Below, piece after piece: positions 1 through 16,506 of a stretch of DNA of 64,000 bases. The stretch covers positions 33,480,001 to 33,544,000 of the forward strand of contig OZ231127.1 in the NCBI GenBank assembly GCA_965153355.1. The letters run 5' to 3'. The number at the start of each line of letters is the position of its first letter. Positions within the stretch are counted from its first letter, which is position 1. This DNA comes from Flaccisagitta enflata. Its lineage: Eukaryota; Chaetognatha; Sagittoidea; Aphragmophora. The notes below the pieces were generated by a model. That model worked only from the letters and a program-made list of their open reading frames with translations, was not told the DNA's origin and made no database searches. The translations under genes and the position numbers were made by a program.

Positions 1-429
1 TTTGTAGTGTCCTGATAGCTACTACCAATATCCTCTATCTTGGCAATTTTTGCGATTTTTGCGATTTTCGCCTATTGGATACCTCATTTTTGATCAAAAA
101 TGGATTATTTTTTCCTCAAAAGGAAGATACCCAAATTTTTTTCTAACCTTTTCTACACACAATCAACCCCCAGATTCCAGAGTTCCATAAGGAATTTCCA
201 AAATCAACCCTGTATGACCCCCTCTATAATTGACTTACCCAATTTTTCATTTTGCTTTTCTTGAAATATCTCTGATATTGCTAGCCAGTTGCTGTTTATG
301 CTTAATTTCTCCAGCTTTGGAATATTTACGCAAATTTAAGGGTCATTTGCGACCTTTGATCCCATTTTTTATCTACTTCTTATAATCTACTGAAAAACAA
401 AGAAGAATTTATATTTGGTTCTTTTTTAA

Positions 430-830
430 AGGAATCCAAATCTGCAGTCAGAATTGTATTTTTCAAATTTTGAAACTTTTTTCCAAAAATGGTTCGAAGG
501 GTCGATTTTGGGGTCATTTATGACTTTTGACCCCCATTTTGCCCCCTTAACAATAAAAAAATGTAAAAAAAAAGTAGATTCTTCAGCTACTTTTTTAAGG
601 AGAATTCAAATCTGCTTTCGAAATAGCGAAATTCCTATTTTGAAATTTTTACCAAAAAAATGGTTCGAAGGTTCAATTTGGGGGTCTTTTATGACCTTTG
701 ACCCCCTTTTTGACCTACTTAAAATAAAAAAATGAAAAAAAGAAAAGTAGATTCTTCAGCTACTTTTTTGAGGAGAATCCAAATCTGCTTTCAGAATAGA
801 AAAATTCCCATTTTGAAATTTTGACCCCCT
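430..830. repeat. ~172-bp AT-rich tandem repeat, about 2.5 copies
   Basis: The landmarks GGTTCGAAGG (490 and 661) and CTACTTTTTT followed by an AGGAGAAT-type sequence (586 and 758) recur with a spacing of about 172 bases. The copies are diverged. The small open frame across them is a by-product of the repeat. Confidence 0.6.
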
Positions 831-1524
831 ATAGGGGGTCCCCTTGTGACCCCTTGACCTTTGACCTCCGTGGTGGAATCATCCCCGACCTTATTTTGAC
901 CTTCCAAAAGTGTAAGATGGAAGGTAAGGACCTTATCTCTAATGTATTTCTTGTGCATGAGTCAACTCCAAAAAGAACCGCCTGAAGTTAGGATCCTACA
1001 GGCAGCTTCACCAACTCTCTTGTCCTGAAGGCGATTGCTCCTTTAATCCATTGGTCCGTCCATCCGTCAGCATGAGTCGAAAAGTGGAAAAACGCGCATA
1101 TCCACCCCTGCCCACCCGTCCGCAACTGGTGGCTGTGTATCAGGCCTTGCTCCTATTTACATTAATCTTCCGTTTTTGTTTTGCGAAAAACATTTCCAGC
1201 GTCATGCAAATTAGGATAAGAGGCAACATTTCTGTTTGTCTATCTAGTAGCTACAAAGCAGGATCTTGACTAGGATTACCACAACTTTCATTTGATCTCC
1301 TTTCACTCAGATTCACCATCCTCATCGGGCGTAAGTCAGAACAGAAGCTACTAGATCGAAACACCACACTGCTTTGTCAGTTCGACTGTCTCCCTCTGTC
1401 TATCTCCATTTGTCTATCTCGGTCAGTTTGTCAGTCTGTTTTTCTGCCAGCCTGTCTCCGTCTTTTTGTCTGTCGATATCTCTGCCAGCCAGCCAGCCTC
1501 TATCTCCTCCTAGCTCTTTTACCG

Positions 1525-1624
<100 letters not shown>

Positions 1625-1653
1625 GCGTTTATGCGATCACGGACATGCGCACA

Positions 1654-1788
<135 letters not shown>

Positions 1789-1940
1789 TCAGTTAGAACA
1801 ATTGTTCGTTCTTTTGTTCGATTATTCACTCATCCATTCATGCATTCTCACACGTAAACTAGAGTTGTTCACGTTGTCATCCAGTCAGGGACAAACATTT
1901 CGTGTCAAATGCCTTTTGGACAATGACTGAAACATTGAAG

Positions 1941-1942
<2 letters not shown>

Positions 1943-1990
<48 letters not shown>
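1943..1990. repeat. (GA)n microsatellite
   Basis: GA dinucleotides of roughly 48 bases. A second (CT)n tract follows at 2130-2190. Confidence 0.9.
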
Positions 1991-1992
<2 letters not shown>

Positions 1993-2125
1993 GAGATGAG
2001 ACAAGTTTTACGGTGAATCTGGCCTTACGTTAAGATAACCCTGGCTTAAACTTGGTATCTGCATTGTTCCAGTCCAGCGAACCATCTTTTATTCTGGCCA
2101 TCAGTATTATTGAATCCCTATCTGC

Positions 2126-2129
<4 letters not shown>

Positions 2130-2190
<61 letters not shown>
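2130..2190. repeat. (CT)n microsatellite
   Basis: CT dinucleotides of about 60 bases with one late interruption. Confidence 0.9.
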
Positions 2191-2193
<3 letters not shown>

Positions 2194-2299
2194 TCTCACT
2201 CACTCACCTCTGCTCACTCACTCTTCTTCTTACCCACGTCGTTCTATTCCGAATAGTCAGGAGCTTATTGGCGATTGGTTTGAAAATTTTTAATATGAT

Positions 2300-3140
2300 G
2301 ATTTGATTGATAAAATGCTAATTTTGGCCATTTCAGCGATTTTTGGCTGTTGTTGGTTTATCACTGACTGTGCTCATGTAAGTTTATTCGCCTAGTTCTG
2401 ACTGGATATAGTGAGATTCTAAAGGAATTCTAATGGGTTTAGTTTGAAATATTTTAGGATATTTTAGCTGTTTTTAACCTGTTATAGCCATGGCAGTTTC
2501 CAAAGATCTAATTAAGTATATTTGACCCCGTTCTGACTGGAATGAGTGAGATTTGTAAAAAAATTCCATACAATTATAATTTTTTTAGATAAAAATGTTA
2601 ATTTTGGTCATTTTAAGCCATTTTTTGCCTGTTTTAGTCCTGGTATCAGTTTTCAAAGCTCTCACTGAGTATATCTGACCTAGTTCTGACTGGATAGTGA
2701 GATTGGCAAAAACATTATCGATAACATTCATCTTTTCTTAGAAAATGCCAATTTTGGCTATCTTAGGCTATTTTTGACCTGTTTTTGGCCCGGTATGACC
2801 TCATATCAATGTCTAAAGCTCTTATTGAGCATATTAGACCTAGTCTTGACAGGATGAAGTGATATTTGTGAAAAAAAATTTGAATATCAATGATCTATTC
2901 AAAGAAAATGCCAATTTTGGCCATTTGAAGCCATCTTTGGCCTGGTTTTGGCCTGTTATGATCCCATAGTGTTTAAAGCTCTCAATAAGTTTATTTGTCC
3001 CAGTTCTGACCTAATTGAGAGTGATTGACAAAAAAATTTTAAATAACACTGATGTTTTTAGGAAAAACTGCTGCTTTGGCTGTTTTGGGTCATTTTTGGC
3101 CTGTTATTGGCAATACACAATCCCTGTATGGCTGCAAAGT
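2300..3140. repeat. Degenerate ~155-bp tandem repeat, 5-6 copies
   Basis: The phrase AAAATG(C/T)(C/T)AATTTTGG recurs at about 2311, 2592, 2742 and 2905, with a diverged copy at 3063. Each is followed by a TTTTTGGCCTGTTTT-like stretch and then a TCTGAC(C)TAGTTCTGACTGGAT-like stretch. Copies differ by many substitutions, so the array is old. Confidence 0.6.
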
Positions 3141-4201
3141 TCTTGTAAACTGTATATTAATTTCAATTCTTGTTAGGTTTGATTAAAAGATGCAACCAGG
3201 TGATGATAGTGTACTTCAAATAGCCAAAAAAATGCATTTTTACCAAAAAAATTACGAAAAAATGAATTTTTGAAGGGTGGGCCAAAAAAATATTCCAAAA
3301 TAAAGGTCAGATTTGTGTTCAGCACAAAAAAATATATCAGAATAATGAAGTTCCAGAGTTTTTTGGCAATATCGACTCTACACTTCCTTAAGCTCCCTGA
3401 CTAGAAAACAAAATCTGCAAAATTCTGTTTGAGTGTTCTCGCGTGAAAGTCTAAGTTTGCATAGAAACGCACAAAATCAAAAAAATAAACACATGGCCCT
3501 GTTCTACATTCACTAGAGATCACATATGTTCTTGGAAATGCAAAATTTGACTCGTGGAGGCAGTCTTAGACTTTCACGTCCAAGAAATGATATTTTCAAA
3601 AGCCCTCAATCTTGATATTTTTTCTGGAGTAAGGTCAAAATAAGCGGAAAAAAACTTTCGCGAGGGTGAATTTTTGGGACCTAATGATGGTCAGGGTTCC
3701 AACTGATGAAGATTAAATGGCGGTTTTGTGTTTGAGTAACTTATGATAATACAATACATCAAAATTCCCTGACTTCTCTGAATATGCAAATTTGCTTCGC
3801 AACTAGAGGGAGGTACATATTTTTAGGGATTTTTGCTTTTTGGCTGGGAGTAAATACCAGTGAACACAAGAAGTCGCACCGTAGGTCTATGGCACCACTC
3901 ATGACCGGTCATTTAGTCTTCGGGTCTATATCATACAAAGAAAATATGATATCACACTCAAGAGGTAGGAAAATGTCGCAACGCTAGATTCTCCCTTTGG
4001 TGGAATTTCCCAAAGAGGTTTTTGCTATTTCCTTCTTGTTTCTGGACTTGGAATCGGTTCAAACATGTCGATAGGTACCTTAGCTATTCCCCCACTGGTG
4101 TAAAGGATGGAGGGAACAAAACAGAAAAGATTTAAGTGTGTTTTACACCTAAAAACTTGATGAAAAAATTGTTTTTTGATCGTCAACACTGCGACCTATG
4201 T

Positions 4202-4316
4202 GGAATCATAGGTCATCGGCCCCTCCAGGGCCGCTGCCCCTCTCACAATCTCAATCCCACATACACTAACTTAGGGGCATCGGGTACCGCTGACCATGTA
4301 ACGCTTTTGCGACTAT
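4202..4316 (-). repeat. GC-rich composite-repeat core, inverted copy
   Basis: Reading the minus strand gives the family order: GCAAAAGCGTTACATGGTCA, then GCGGTACCCGATGCCCC, then GGGGCAGCGGCCC, then ATGACCTATG. It directly abuts a (TTC)n tract at 4318. The same core occurs in at least eight other places in the window. Confidence 0.8.
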
Positions 4317-4317
4317 T

Positions 4318-4441
4318 CTTTCTTCTTCTTCTTCTTCTTCTTCTTCTTCTTCTTCTTCTTCTTCTTCTTCTTCTTCTTCTTCTTCTTCTTCTTCTTCTTC
4401 TTCTTCTTCTTGAACGTCTTCTTCTTCTTCTTCTTCTTCCA
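4318..4441. repeat. (TTC)n microsatellite
   Basis: TTC triplets of about 94 bases, a short interruption, then a further 23 bases. Open frames over it are poly-Leu, poly-Glu and poly-Arg artefacts. Confidence 0.95.
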
Positions 4442-5725
4442 TCTTTGGGACCTGCCGGCATCTCCCTTTCCCTGCTGAGGCACAAAAGAAGCTGAGCAAT
4501 GAAATAAAAATTATCAATTCAATTCCGAAGGTCAACGGTCTCGTTTAGTTCAAAACAAATTTGTCACTAACGTAAGTTATGACAGAGTTGTATTTCACTG
4601 AAATTTCAGCCTTTCTCGTGATGCGTTGTGCCGTCAGTCCGTTGGTCCGTTGATACGAATGCGTTTTTGGGCAGGAATGTCTTCAGCCAGTTACCCAACC
4701 ACTCTGAGACTGATATTTGCTATGTTGCGTGGCTCACATGGCTAATATGGCTCACATGGCTCACATGGCTCTCTAACAAAGATAGGTGAGAGTCTAGGGA
4801 TGTGGAAGCGGTCGATTTTTGTACCGCCTCCACCGCTTCCGCTTCCGCTTCCATTTTGTAGTTCAAATACTAGTAGCTATCCCACCCACCAAATTGGAAG
4901 CGGTCAATCGCTTCCGCATTCCCAGGTGAGACGCACACGGACGGACTAACATGCAACAAGACGGATCGACCTACCGCTTATACAAAAACAAAAGACATTT
5001 AGCAGTTCCGCGAAATTCTGTCAGAGGCGAGAGAGTCGGGAGGCTGGAGAGTGTTTCGTCAATCATCAGGAAATCAGGTTCTGTGTGTCTGTGAAGTTGG
5101 GCCTGTGATCATCTCAAATCTTAAGATTATTGAACTTTCTTAATGTTCTAGAGTATCAATGAAGAACAACAAGCAGTGGAAGTGGCACGTTTTATTTTCC
5201 CTTTTACCAGCAATTCGGTTCTCAAGAATACAATGATACTATTGCCAGCTGATATCAAAAGCATATTTGGCGGGCGAATGAAGAATTAAGAATGATGAAA
5301 TTCACTTGTTCATGCAATTGAAACAACCACTGCACATTCAGCACTACGTATTGATTGGAACAAAATAACCCATCCAAATTTCTGGCGAAATGCGTTGCCT
5401 TTTAGTCTCATAAACGCGACACAAAACGCTCTATTTCTTGCTTCGGTCCGTCCGTCCGTCCGTTGGTTAAATTTTTGAATTGTCAGCGGTTTTTGCATTG
5501 GGGATCCCAACGCACCGACGAAGGTTGACCCAATTTCTGTCACAGACTCACAGTGCGTCCGTTTGTCGTTCAGTCAGTCGGTAAGTCGATCGGTCAGTCG
5601 ATCGGTAAAAGACTGATACAGCTGCCGACACTCGAATTCAAGGAGAATTGCAGCTATTTACATCATTTACTTCTTGGTCGCCCTTTCTTCTGCCTCTCTC
5701 GGTGTATTTCTCTCTTCTTTTTTTT

Positions 5726-5728
5726 CCT

Positions 5729-5812
<84 letters not shown>

Positions 5813-5815
5813 TTT
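5726..5815. repeat. (TTTC)n microsatellite
   Basis: About 22 TTTC units without interruption. Confidence 0.95.
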
Positions 5816-5900
5816 TTGTCACTCTCTCTCTCTCATACCTTCATGAATCATTATTGTATTCACTCACTTCTAATCTCCATTTTTCAATCTTCATAATGTA

Positions 5901-6080
5901 TAGTTAAATCCCGTTCTGACGGATTTCACAGGTCTGACAAATCCTATGTCATATGTGGATTTCTTTTATGGTGGCTAATATAGGAAATCAAAAGAAAGTT
6001 GAAGGGACTTTGAATTTGCATCTATTGTAGGCAGAATTCCGTTAGTAGCGGGTCCGTTAGAGCAGGGTCACAACTGTTTT
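5901..6080. mobile_element. Diverged pogo/Tigger-like MITE
   Basis: The left end reads AGTTAAATCCCGTTCTGACG. The right end reads as a degenerate inverse, GTCCGTTAGAGCAGGGTC followed by ACAACTGT. This matches in outline the well-formed pogo/Tigger-like element at 51776-51952 but is much more decayed. Confidence 0.45.
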
Positions 6081-6286
6081 ATCAAAAATATAAGATAAAA
6101 AAGATAAAACAACAAAAATCCATGAAAAAAAATGCCGCAATCCATAAAAAAAAATCATAACAAAAAAGAGAAAAAAAGAACTGGTTGAAAAGTACACAAT
6201 CCACAAATGAAACAAACACGATCTATAAAATACCAAAATACTCTCATATCTACGTATTAAAACGAATTGTTCTGCGATATTTCCAG

Positions 6287-11244
<4,958 letters not shown>

Positions 11245-11317
11245 TAAAGACAGTGACAGATAGACGGACTGATAGACGGACAAGACTGAAAGACAGGTGA
11301 AGAAAGAAAAAATGTGT

Positions 11318-11377
<60 letters not shown>

Positions 11378-11733
11378 GTGACGACACTGTTGCAAAAGGT
11401 TTTGCAAATTACAAGGAAAGAAGACGGTGAAGATGATTATAAAGAATGAACGTAACTGGAATGAGCCAGGAAGCCCCTTGTTTTGTGCTGTGATTACTGA
11501 TTTGTGATTCTTTTCTTTTCTTTTTTTTTCATAGAAGTTTGAAGCTGATTTTAAGCTTTTGTCGAGTGTTGGTGCCTTATTGTTTTTACGTTTAATTTTC
11601 GATGTCTGGTTAATCTTGTTACGTACATTCGGAATTGTATTTCAGAGTAATAACAAAGAATTTGTGCCTGTAAGCTTGAGCTAAGGAATTAAAACAGTGA
11701 CGATGAAAATCTGCAACCTGTGATCATCTGGCT

Positions 11734-11830
<97 letters not shown>

Positions 11831-11965
11831 CACACACACACTGTAGACACTTTTTGAAAATACGACGCGCGTTATACCCTAGGACAGTGGGACACGTCAC
11901 GTTTACGCGCCCAAGCCCCTCACACGCACTGACGCGCGTGTGCAGGACATCCTTACTATTCAGTC
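11245..11965. other. PGC-1-like 3' UTR and intergenic spacer to DNAJB
   Basis: It includes (AAC)n at 11320-11377, a candidate ATTAAA poly(A) signal at 11688, and (AC)n at 11737-11827. Only 721 bases separate the PGC-1-like stop from the DNAJB start, so the DNAJB promoter must lie here. No TATA box is evident. Confidence 0.7.
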
Positions 11966-12200
11966 ATGACGTCGACCGACACGGCTTACTACGATGTGCT
12001 GTCGTTGACGAAAACTGCTTCCGCGGAGGACATCAAAAAAGCCTACCGTAAAGAAGCTCTAAGATGGCATCCGGACAAAAACCCCAACGACAAGGACAAC
12101 GCCACGAAAAAATTCAAAGAGATTTCCGAAGCTTATCAAGTTTTGTCAGATCCTAAAAAGAAGGAGGTTTACGACAAATACGGCAAGGAGGGACTATCAG
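11966..12200 (+). CDS. DNAJB6-like: DNAJB6-like exon 1 (J domain)
   Basis: It encodes residues 1-78, the complete J domain with helices I-IV and HPD, ending KYGKEGLSG. Donor TCAG|GTAAGT, phase 1. Confidence 0.94.
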
Positions 12201-14615
12201 GTAAGTACAGTAGAGGATAGTGCATTATTTCTTAGTTTCTTCAATGCACATGTACATTTATTGATCGAATCCATTTTTAGATCGCTGAGTCCCGAACTGT
12301 CAGAATGAATATGTGAATGAATGAATGAATATATGAATGAAAGAATGAATAATGAATGAATGTTCGATGTTAGCTGGATGAATTAATGACTTATTGATTC
12401 AGATTAACAATTGAATTCAAAGAAAAGTAATCCTAACTTCTCCATGGTTTTTCAACGCAGAAGGTGGCCCTCGACCGCCTCGCCATCCCTCCTCGGCTCG
12501 TCGGCCGACTTCCGCTCGGTCGACGGGCGCTTCCTACGCGCGTCCGCATCATCACCATCATCATCACCACCGTCATTTCCAACATCATCAAAACGCTTTC
12601 ACGAGCGCCTTCGACGACGACGACGATGATGACGACATCTTCCGGTTCGTCTTCAGAGATCCCGAGGATGTCTTCAGAGACTTCTTCGGCGGTCGGGATC
12701 CATTCGCCGACATCGTCGGGACCGTCCTCGATTTACTCAGCGGACCGACGACAATCACGACGTCCGTCCAAAGTACCCCGTCGACTTCGCATAGGGTCAC
12801 GTTAGGTAAGAATATGGCTTTCTACTAACCACAACAACGACGACTAAAACAGCAAAAACATAAAAACAACAAAGATTATAACAATTTAAACTGTCATCCA
12901 CGCGTTGATTATGAATTTGGCGTTAATTGCGCACTGAAATACATCGTCATCGGTTCTATATAGTACACCTTGATCTGGGGGCTGAGAAAAACCCGAGATG
13001 AATCTAGCATGTTTCAATAGCTTACATTACATGAAAAGCATACTTCTAGTTAACTCAGTGAGATGAAATTTTAACTGAAGATCTGCAAAACCATCGGCTT
13101 TCTTCATGTAAAATTTCATCTCACTGGGGCAACTAGAAGTATGCTTTTCATGTATTTTAAGCTATTGAGATTCATCTCGGGTTTTTCTTAGCCCCCAGAT
13201 CAAGGTGTAGTATAAGCAATACTTGAGACTCTCCTCCTCTTTGTTGTTGTGGTGGCCCCTTACTCGTAAAATCGTACATCGCTCTTTGGCAGCTAGATGC
13301 CGCGACAGCGGTTGGGAAAGGAGCCTAGTCCTTGTGACTTTTGCCCAAGCACGAGGCAAGGGCACGCTCTCTGACGGGTGAAGATGAGCGATTCGTCCGA
13401 CGTATTCCGCAGTGTAAAAAGAACTTTTTGTTTATATTTGTCCTCTCATAAAAACAAGATATTATTTACGAGCAATACATATAATGATCTATACTTGCTT
13501 ATTTGAATTGTTATTACAAAGTCATTGAGCTTTCTTTTGACATCTGAGGAGAGAAGTATCTTACGCTGAGAATGATAATTGTCTTGTTTAGAGAACTTGT
13601 ATTGGCATGTACGAAACATAAAACTTCAATATGTAAATGAGGTTTTCATCCAACACGCCAAGGAAAACGAGATCACAAACGATACACATTGATGAGGACA
13701 AAAAGATCAAGGGAGGATACATGACCACTAAGTTGAGTTGGCAGGGGCAGTGATGCAAAAGCCATCTGTAGACGCCAAAATCAATGTGGTGGTCTTGTGG
13801 ACTAACATACATAGCGGAACCGTCGCGATCTTAAAACCGAACCGATAATGATTATGATAAATGTTGTAACGATTTCTCACTGGTATCTGGTCTGCTCCAG
13901 CAAAACGCTTGCTATACAACCTTGGAAATAAGTTTATCGCATCACTTAAAGCCTCATACCTCCTTTACAAATAAAAAAATCTAAAAAAAAATGGTGAGGT
14001 TCTGAAAGGTCTTCGAATTTTCTAGCAGTTGGCGCCAACCGCATTACTGTGAATCTAACCGTTTAGAAATGAGAGCTGAATGAAGTTAGGTACCTCTTTA
14101 GAAAAATAGCATAAAAATAGCATAGAAATAGCGTGCCCGCTCACTGGCTGATTCAACGAAGCAATGGCATCAAAGTCACAGTGTCAAAGGTTAAACACTG
14201 CTCCAGTTGGCCCAGAAACAGCCCAGATCTCAACCTGATTGAATCGCTATAGTCCCAATTGAAGCAATGGCAAAGTCGAGAATGTGCAATATGGATGACA
14301 GGACTGGAAAGAATCGCGCTAAAGTCCGGGGGAAGATCACCTTATCATACCTTCAGATGCAGTGCAAAAGCATGCTGAGACGCAGGAGAGTGTTTGAAAA
14401 GGTTAAGGAGTGCAAGAACCAGTATCAAGATTGTTAGAGACACGTTAATTGTATTATCTTGTCCATAAAACGCCCCTTAGTCAATAATGCGATAAACTTT
14501 TTTTTCAAGATAGTAAGATGGCAAAGTGCGGTGGCCCAAAATTTTCGGAGGCAGATTTCGCAGCAGTGGTCACCTGCGCAAGTGCTGCGGTGAATTTTTT
14601 CAGAGTCTTTCTTTT

Positions 14616-14683
<68 letters not shown>

Positions 14684-15322
14684 TCCTTCCTTCTTTCTTT
14701 CTTTCTCCGTTCTACCTCCCTTGCCCGTCTTGTCAGGCCGCATCTGCCGCACAGTAACAATAACAAAAACAATAACAACGATAACAACAATAACAAGAAT
14801 CAACAATAATAATAACATCAATGACAACAGTAACATCAATAACAATCAACCCGATTTCGCTTCAAATCAACCTGATCAGGTTCTCACCATCATCACCACC
14901 ACCACCATCATCATCCGTATCAACGTCAAGCTCATCGTATCTCCAGCGCCCCGTCCTCCTCCTCCCGTTCATCGCGAACAGCCACGAACGACGGCGGCGG
15001 CTCATCTTCGACCGCCACGACCAGTTCCGCTCGACATCACAATCAGATCGCCACCCAACACCATCACCACCACAATCATCAACTCCAACATCACCAGCGT
15101 CACCACCAAGCGGCGGCGTCGGCGGCGTTGGATCCCTTCTCGGCTTTGTTGACGCCGTTTATCGCGTCTCCCTTCGGGGGCGCCGCCTCTCTCTTCTCGT
15201 CCCCGTTCTTCGGCGGCGGGGATCCTTTCGCCGACGCCTTCTTCAGCGGCGCCGGCAGAGGAATGGGAGGAGGAGGAGGATTCTCGTCCTTTACGTCTTT
15301 TTCGAAGTAAGTCGGATTATTT

Positions 15323-15383
<61 letters not shown>

Positions 15384-15700
15384 ATTCGCTGACGCAGAAG
15401 TTGCGCGTGGAGGGTCGAGCATCTCTCTTGTCGTTAAAGACAACTTTAGGTTCTGTAGATATTGTTTCGGTTTTGCAGACCCCTAAGAATAGATCATGGT
15501 CAGAACTAGAAAATCCATTTTCTCGCTTTTATTTATCTTGCAGTGGTGGTCGGCTTGGTTCAGTCCGCTCATCTTCTACATCCACATCGATCGTCAACGG
15601 CAAAAGAGTCGTCACCAAAAAAGTCCGCGAGGGAGGAAACGAAACCGTCACCGTTGAGACTGACGGGGTCGTCACCTCCACCACCGTTAGGAGAGTTTGA
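11966..15700 (+). CDS. DNAJB6-like: DNAJB6-type J-domain co-chaperone (four exons, complete)
   Basis: Exons: 11966-12200, 12461-12805, 14880-15306, 15544-15700; 387 residues. The class B DNAJ proteins of the DNAJB6/B2 group stimulate Hsp70 ATPase activity and hold aggregation-prone (polyglutamine, amyloid) clients in cytosol and nucleus. The J domain spans about residues 1-75, with HPD at 35-37 in RWHPDKNP. The second exon gives poly-His, an Asp run and [22 protein letters not shown], close to the human DNAJB6 phenylalanine/glycine region. The third has long His runs, Ser/Thr-rich sequence and a second Gly/Phe segment. The last encodes the DNAJB6 C-terminal signature ([20 protein letters not shown], then ETVTVETDG). 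Human DNAJB6 is 241 (b) or 326 (a) residues; the excess is mostly His-rich low complexity. ATG 11966 is the first Met of a canonical J domain. Confidence 0.92.
12461..12805 (+). CDS. DNAJB6-like: DNAJB6-like exon 2 (His/Asp runs, Gly/Phe motif)
   Basis: Acceptor CAACGCAG; donor TTAG|GTAAGA; both phase 1. It contains a seven-His run, an eight-Asp run and the diagnostic segment [20 protein letters not shown]. Confidence 0.92.
   Translation, partial: KVALDRLAIPPRLVGRLPLGRRALPTRVRIITIIITTVISNIIKTLSRAPSTTTTMMTTSSGSSSEIPRMSSETSSAVGIHSPTSSGPSSIYSADRRQSRRPSKVPRRLRIGSR
12965..13208. mobile_element. MITE-like foldback (~245 bp)
   Basis: Terminal inverted repeats ACACCTTGATCTGGGGGCTG and its inverse extend for over 90 bases per arm, including GATGAAATTTTA/TAAAATTTCATC near the centre. 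TA flanks the CACCTTG ends on both sides, as in Tc1/mariner-type MITEs, but no transposase is present. Confidence 0.75.
14614..14705. repeat. (TTTC)n microsatellite
   Basis: About 20 TTTC units with two TTCC variants near the 3' end, within DNAJB6-like intron 2. Confidence 0.95.
14880..15306 (+). CDS. DNAJB6-like: DNAJB6-like exon 3 (His-rich and Ser/Thr-rich)
   Basis: Acceptor CTGATCAG has a poor pyrimidine tract, but an in-frame TGA at 14873 leaves it the only usable AG at the 5' edge. Donor AA|GTAAGT, phase 2. It encodes a ten-His run, a Ser/Thr region, further His clusters, and the Gly/Phe segment [20 protein letters not shown], which partly repeats the exon 2 motif. Confidence 0.85.
15322..15382. 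repeat. (TTG)n microsatellite just inside a donor site
   Basis: Twenty TTG units starting 15 bases after the donor at 15307 in DNAJB6-like intron 3. Confidence 0.95.
15544..15700 (+). CDS. DNAJB6-like: DNAJB6-like exon 4 (C-terminal beta domain)
   Basis: Acceptor TATCTTGCAG. The exon encodes the conserved C-terminal domain of DNAJB6-type proteins and ends TTVRRV at TGA 15698-15700. The last 60 coding bases are the first copy of a tandem repeat that continues beyond the stop. Confidence 0.92.
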
Positions 15701-15957
15701 CCAGCTACGAGGAAGACATGAAACCGTCAACGTTGAGACTGACGGGGTCGTCACCTCCACCACCGTTAGGAGAGTTTGACCAGCTAATAAGGAGACATGA
15801 AACTGTCACCGTCGAGATTGATGGGGTCGTCACCTCCACCACCTTGAGGAGAGTTTAATTGGCTAATCAGAAGGAAATGAATATGTCACCGTCGAGACTA
15901 TTGCGGTCATCAACTCCATCACAGTCAGAAGATTCGGGAATAAAAGTGTCATAGACT
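15641..15957 (+). repeat. ~79-bp tandem repeat of the DNAJB C-terminal coding segment
   Basis: Four copies begin at 15641 (the real coding end), 15720, 15799 and 15879. Copies 2 and 3 still encode [13 protein letters not shown]-type peptides ending in their own TGA or TAA; copy 4 is decayed. The unit of 79-80 bases is not a multiple of three, so copies fall in different frames after the true stop. An AATAAA at 15939-15944 inside copy 4 suggests the copies lie in the 3' UTR. Confidence 0.9.
15939..15944 (+). promoter_or_regulatory. Candidate poly(A) signal of DNAJB6-like gene
   Basis: AATAAA, 239 bases after the stop and the first canonical hexamer downstream. Confidence 0.5.
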
Positions 15958-16122
15958 GGACAAAACTGATGGAAACGCCATCTCCAAATACTCTTAAAAA
16001 ATAACAACACCAGCAAAAAAAGAACAACAACAGCAACAACACTAACACCAACAACGACACCAACAACACTAACAACAACAACAACAACAACGACGACAAT
16101 TACAAAACCATCAACAATAATT

Positions 16123-16449
16123 CAGGCCTGTATATAACTGAGTTTTTCCCCTCCCCCGGTGGGGGGGGGGGGGGGGGGAAATCAAAGGGTCTGGAGATGG
16201 GGAAGGAAATCAAAGAGGGACAAAAGAGAAAAAAGAAAATTTGGAAAAATTAACTTTTGACAATACCAAATCATAAGAACTAGTTAGTAATACACAATGT
16301 AACACTATCTTAACCTTAACTACACTGTTTTATAGCTTTATGGGGAAGAAAATCACAGATTATAAAACGCAACGCATTGCGTTGTGGGGGAGAAAATCAA
16401 AGGCAGGGGGGGGGGGAAATCAAAAGCGACTCAATTATATACACCCCTG
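16123..16449. mobile_element. hAT-like MITE, copy 1
   Basis: The termini CAGGCCTGTATATAACTGAG and its inverse (ending TATATACACCCCTG) bracket G/C-homopolymer-rich sequence. The flanks CAATAATT and CAATAAGT form an 8-base target duplication with one mismatch. The same family occurs at 18871-19190 and 51429-51749. Confidence 0.8.
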
Positions 16450-16475
16450 CAATAAGTAAAACAAAAACAACATAC

Positions 16476-16506
<31 letters not shown>

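Larger units (their letters stand above)
12806..14879 (+). other. DNAJB6-like intron 2 (2.1 kb)
   Basis: It contains a foldback element (12965-13208), a (TTTC)n tract (14614-14705) and AAC/AAT-rich sequence just before the acceptor. I see nothing else interpretable. Confidence 0.7.
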
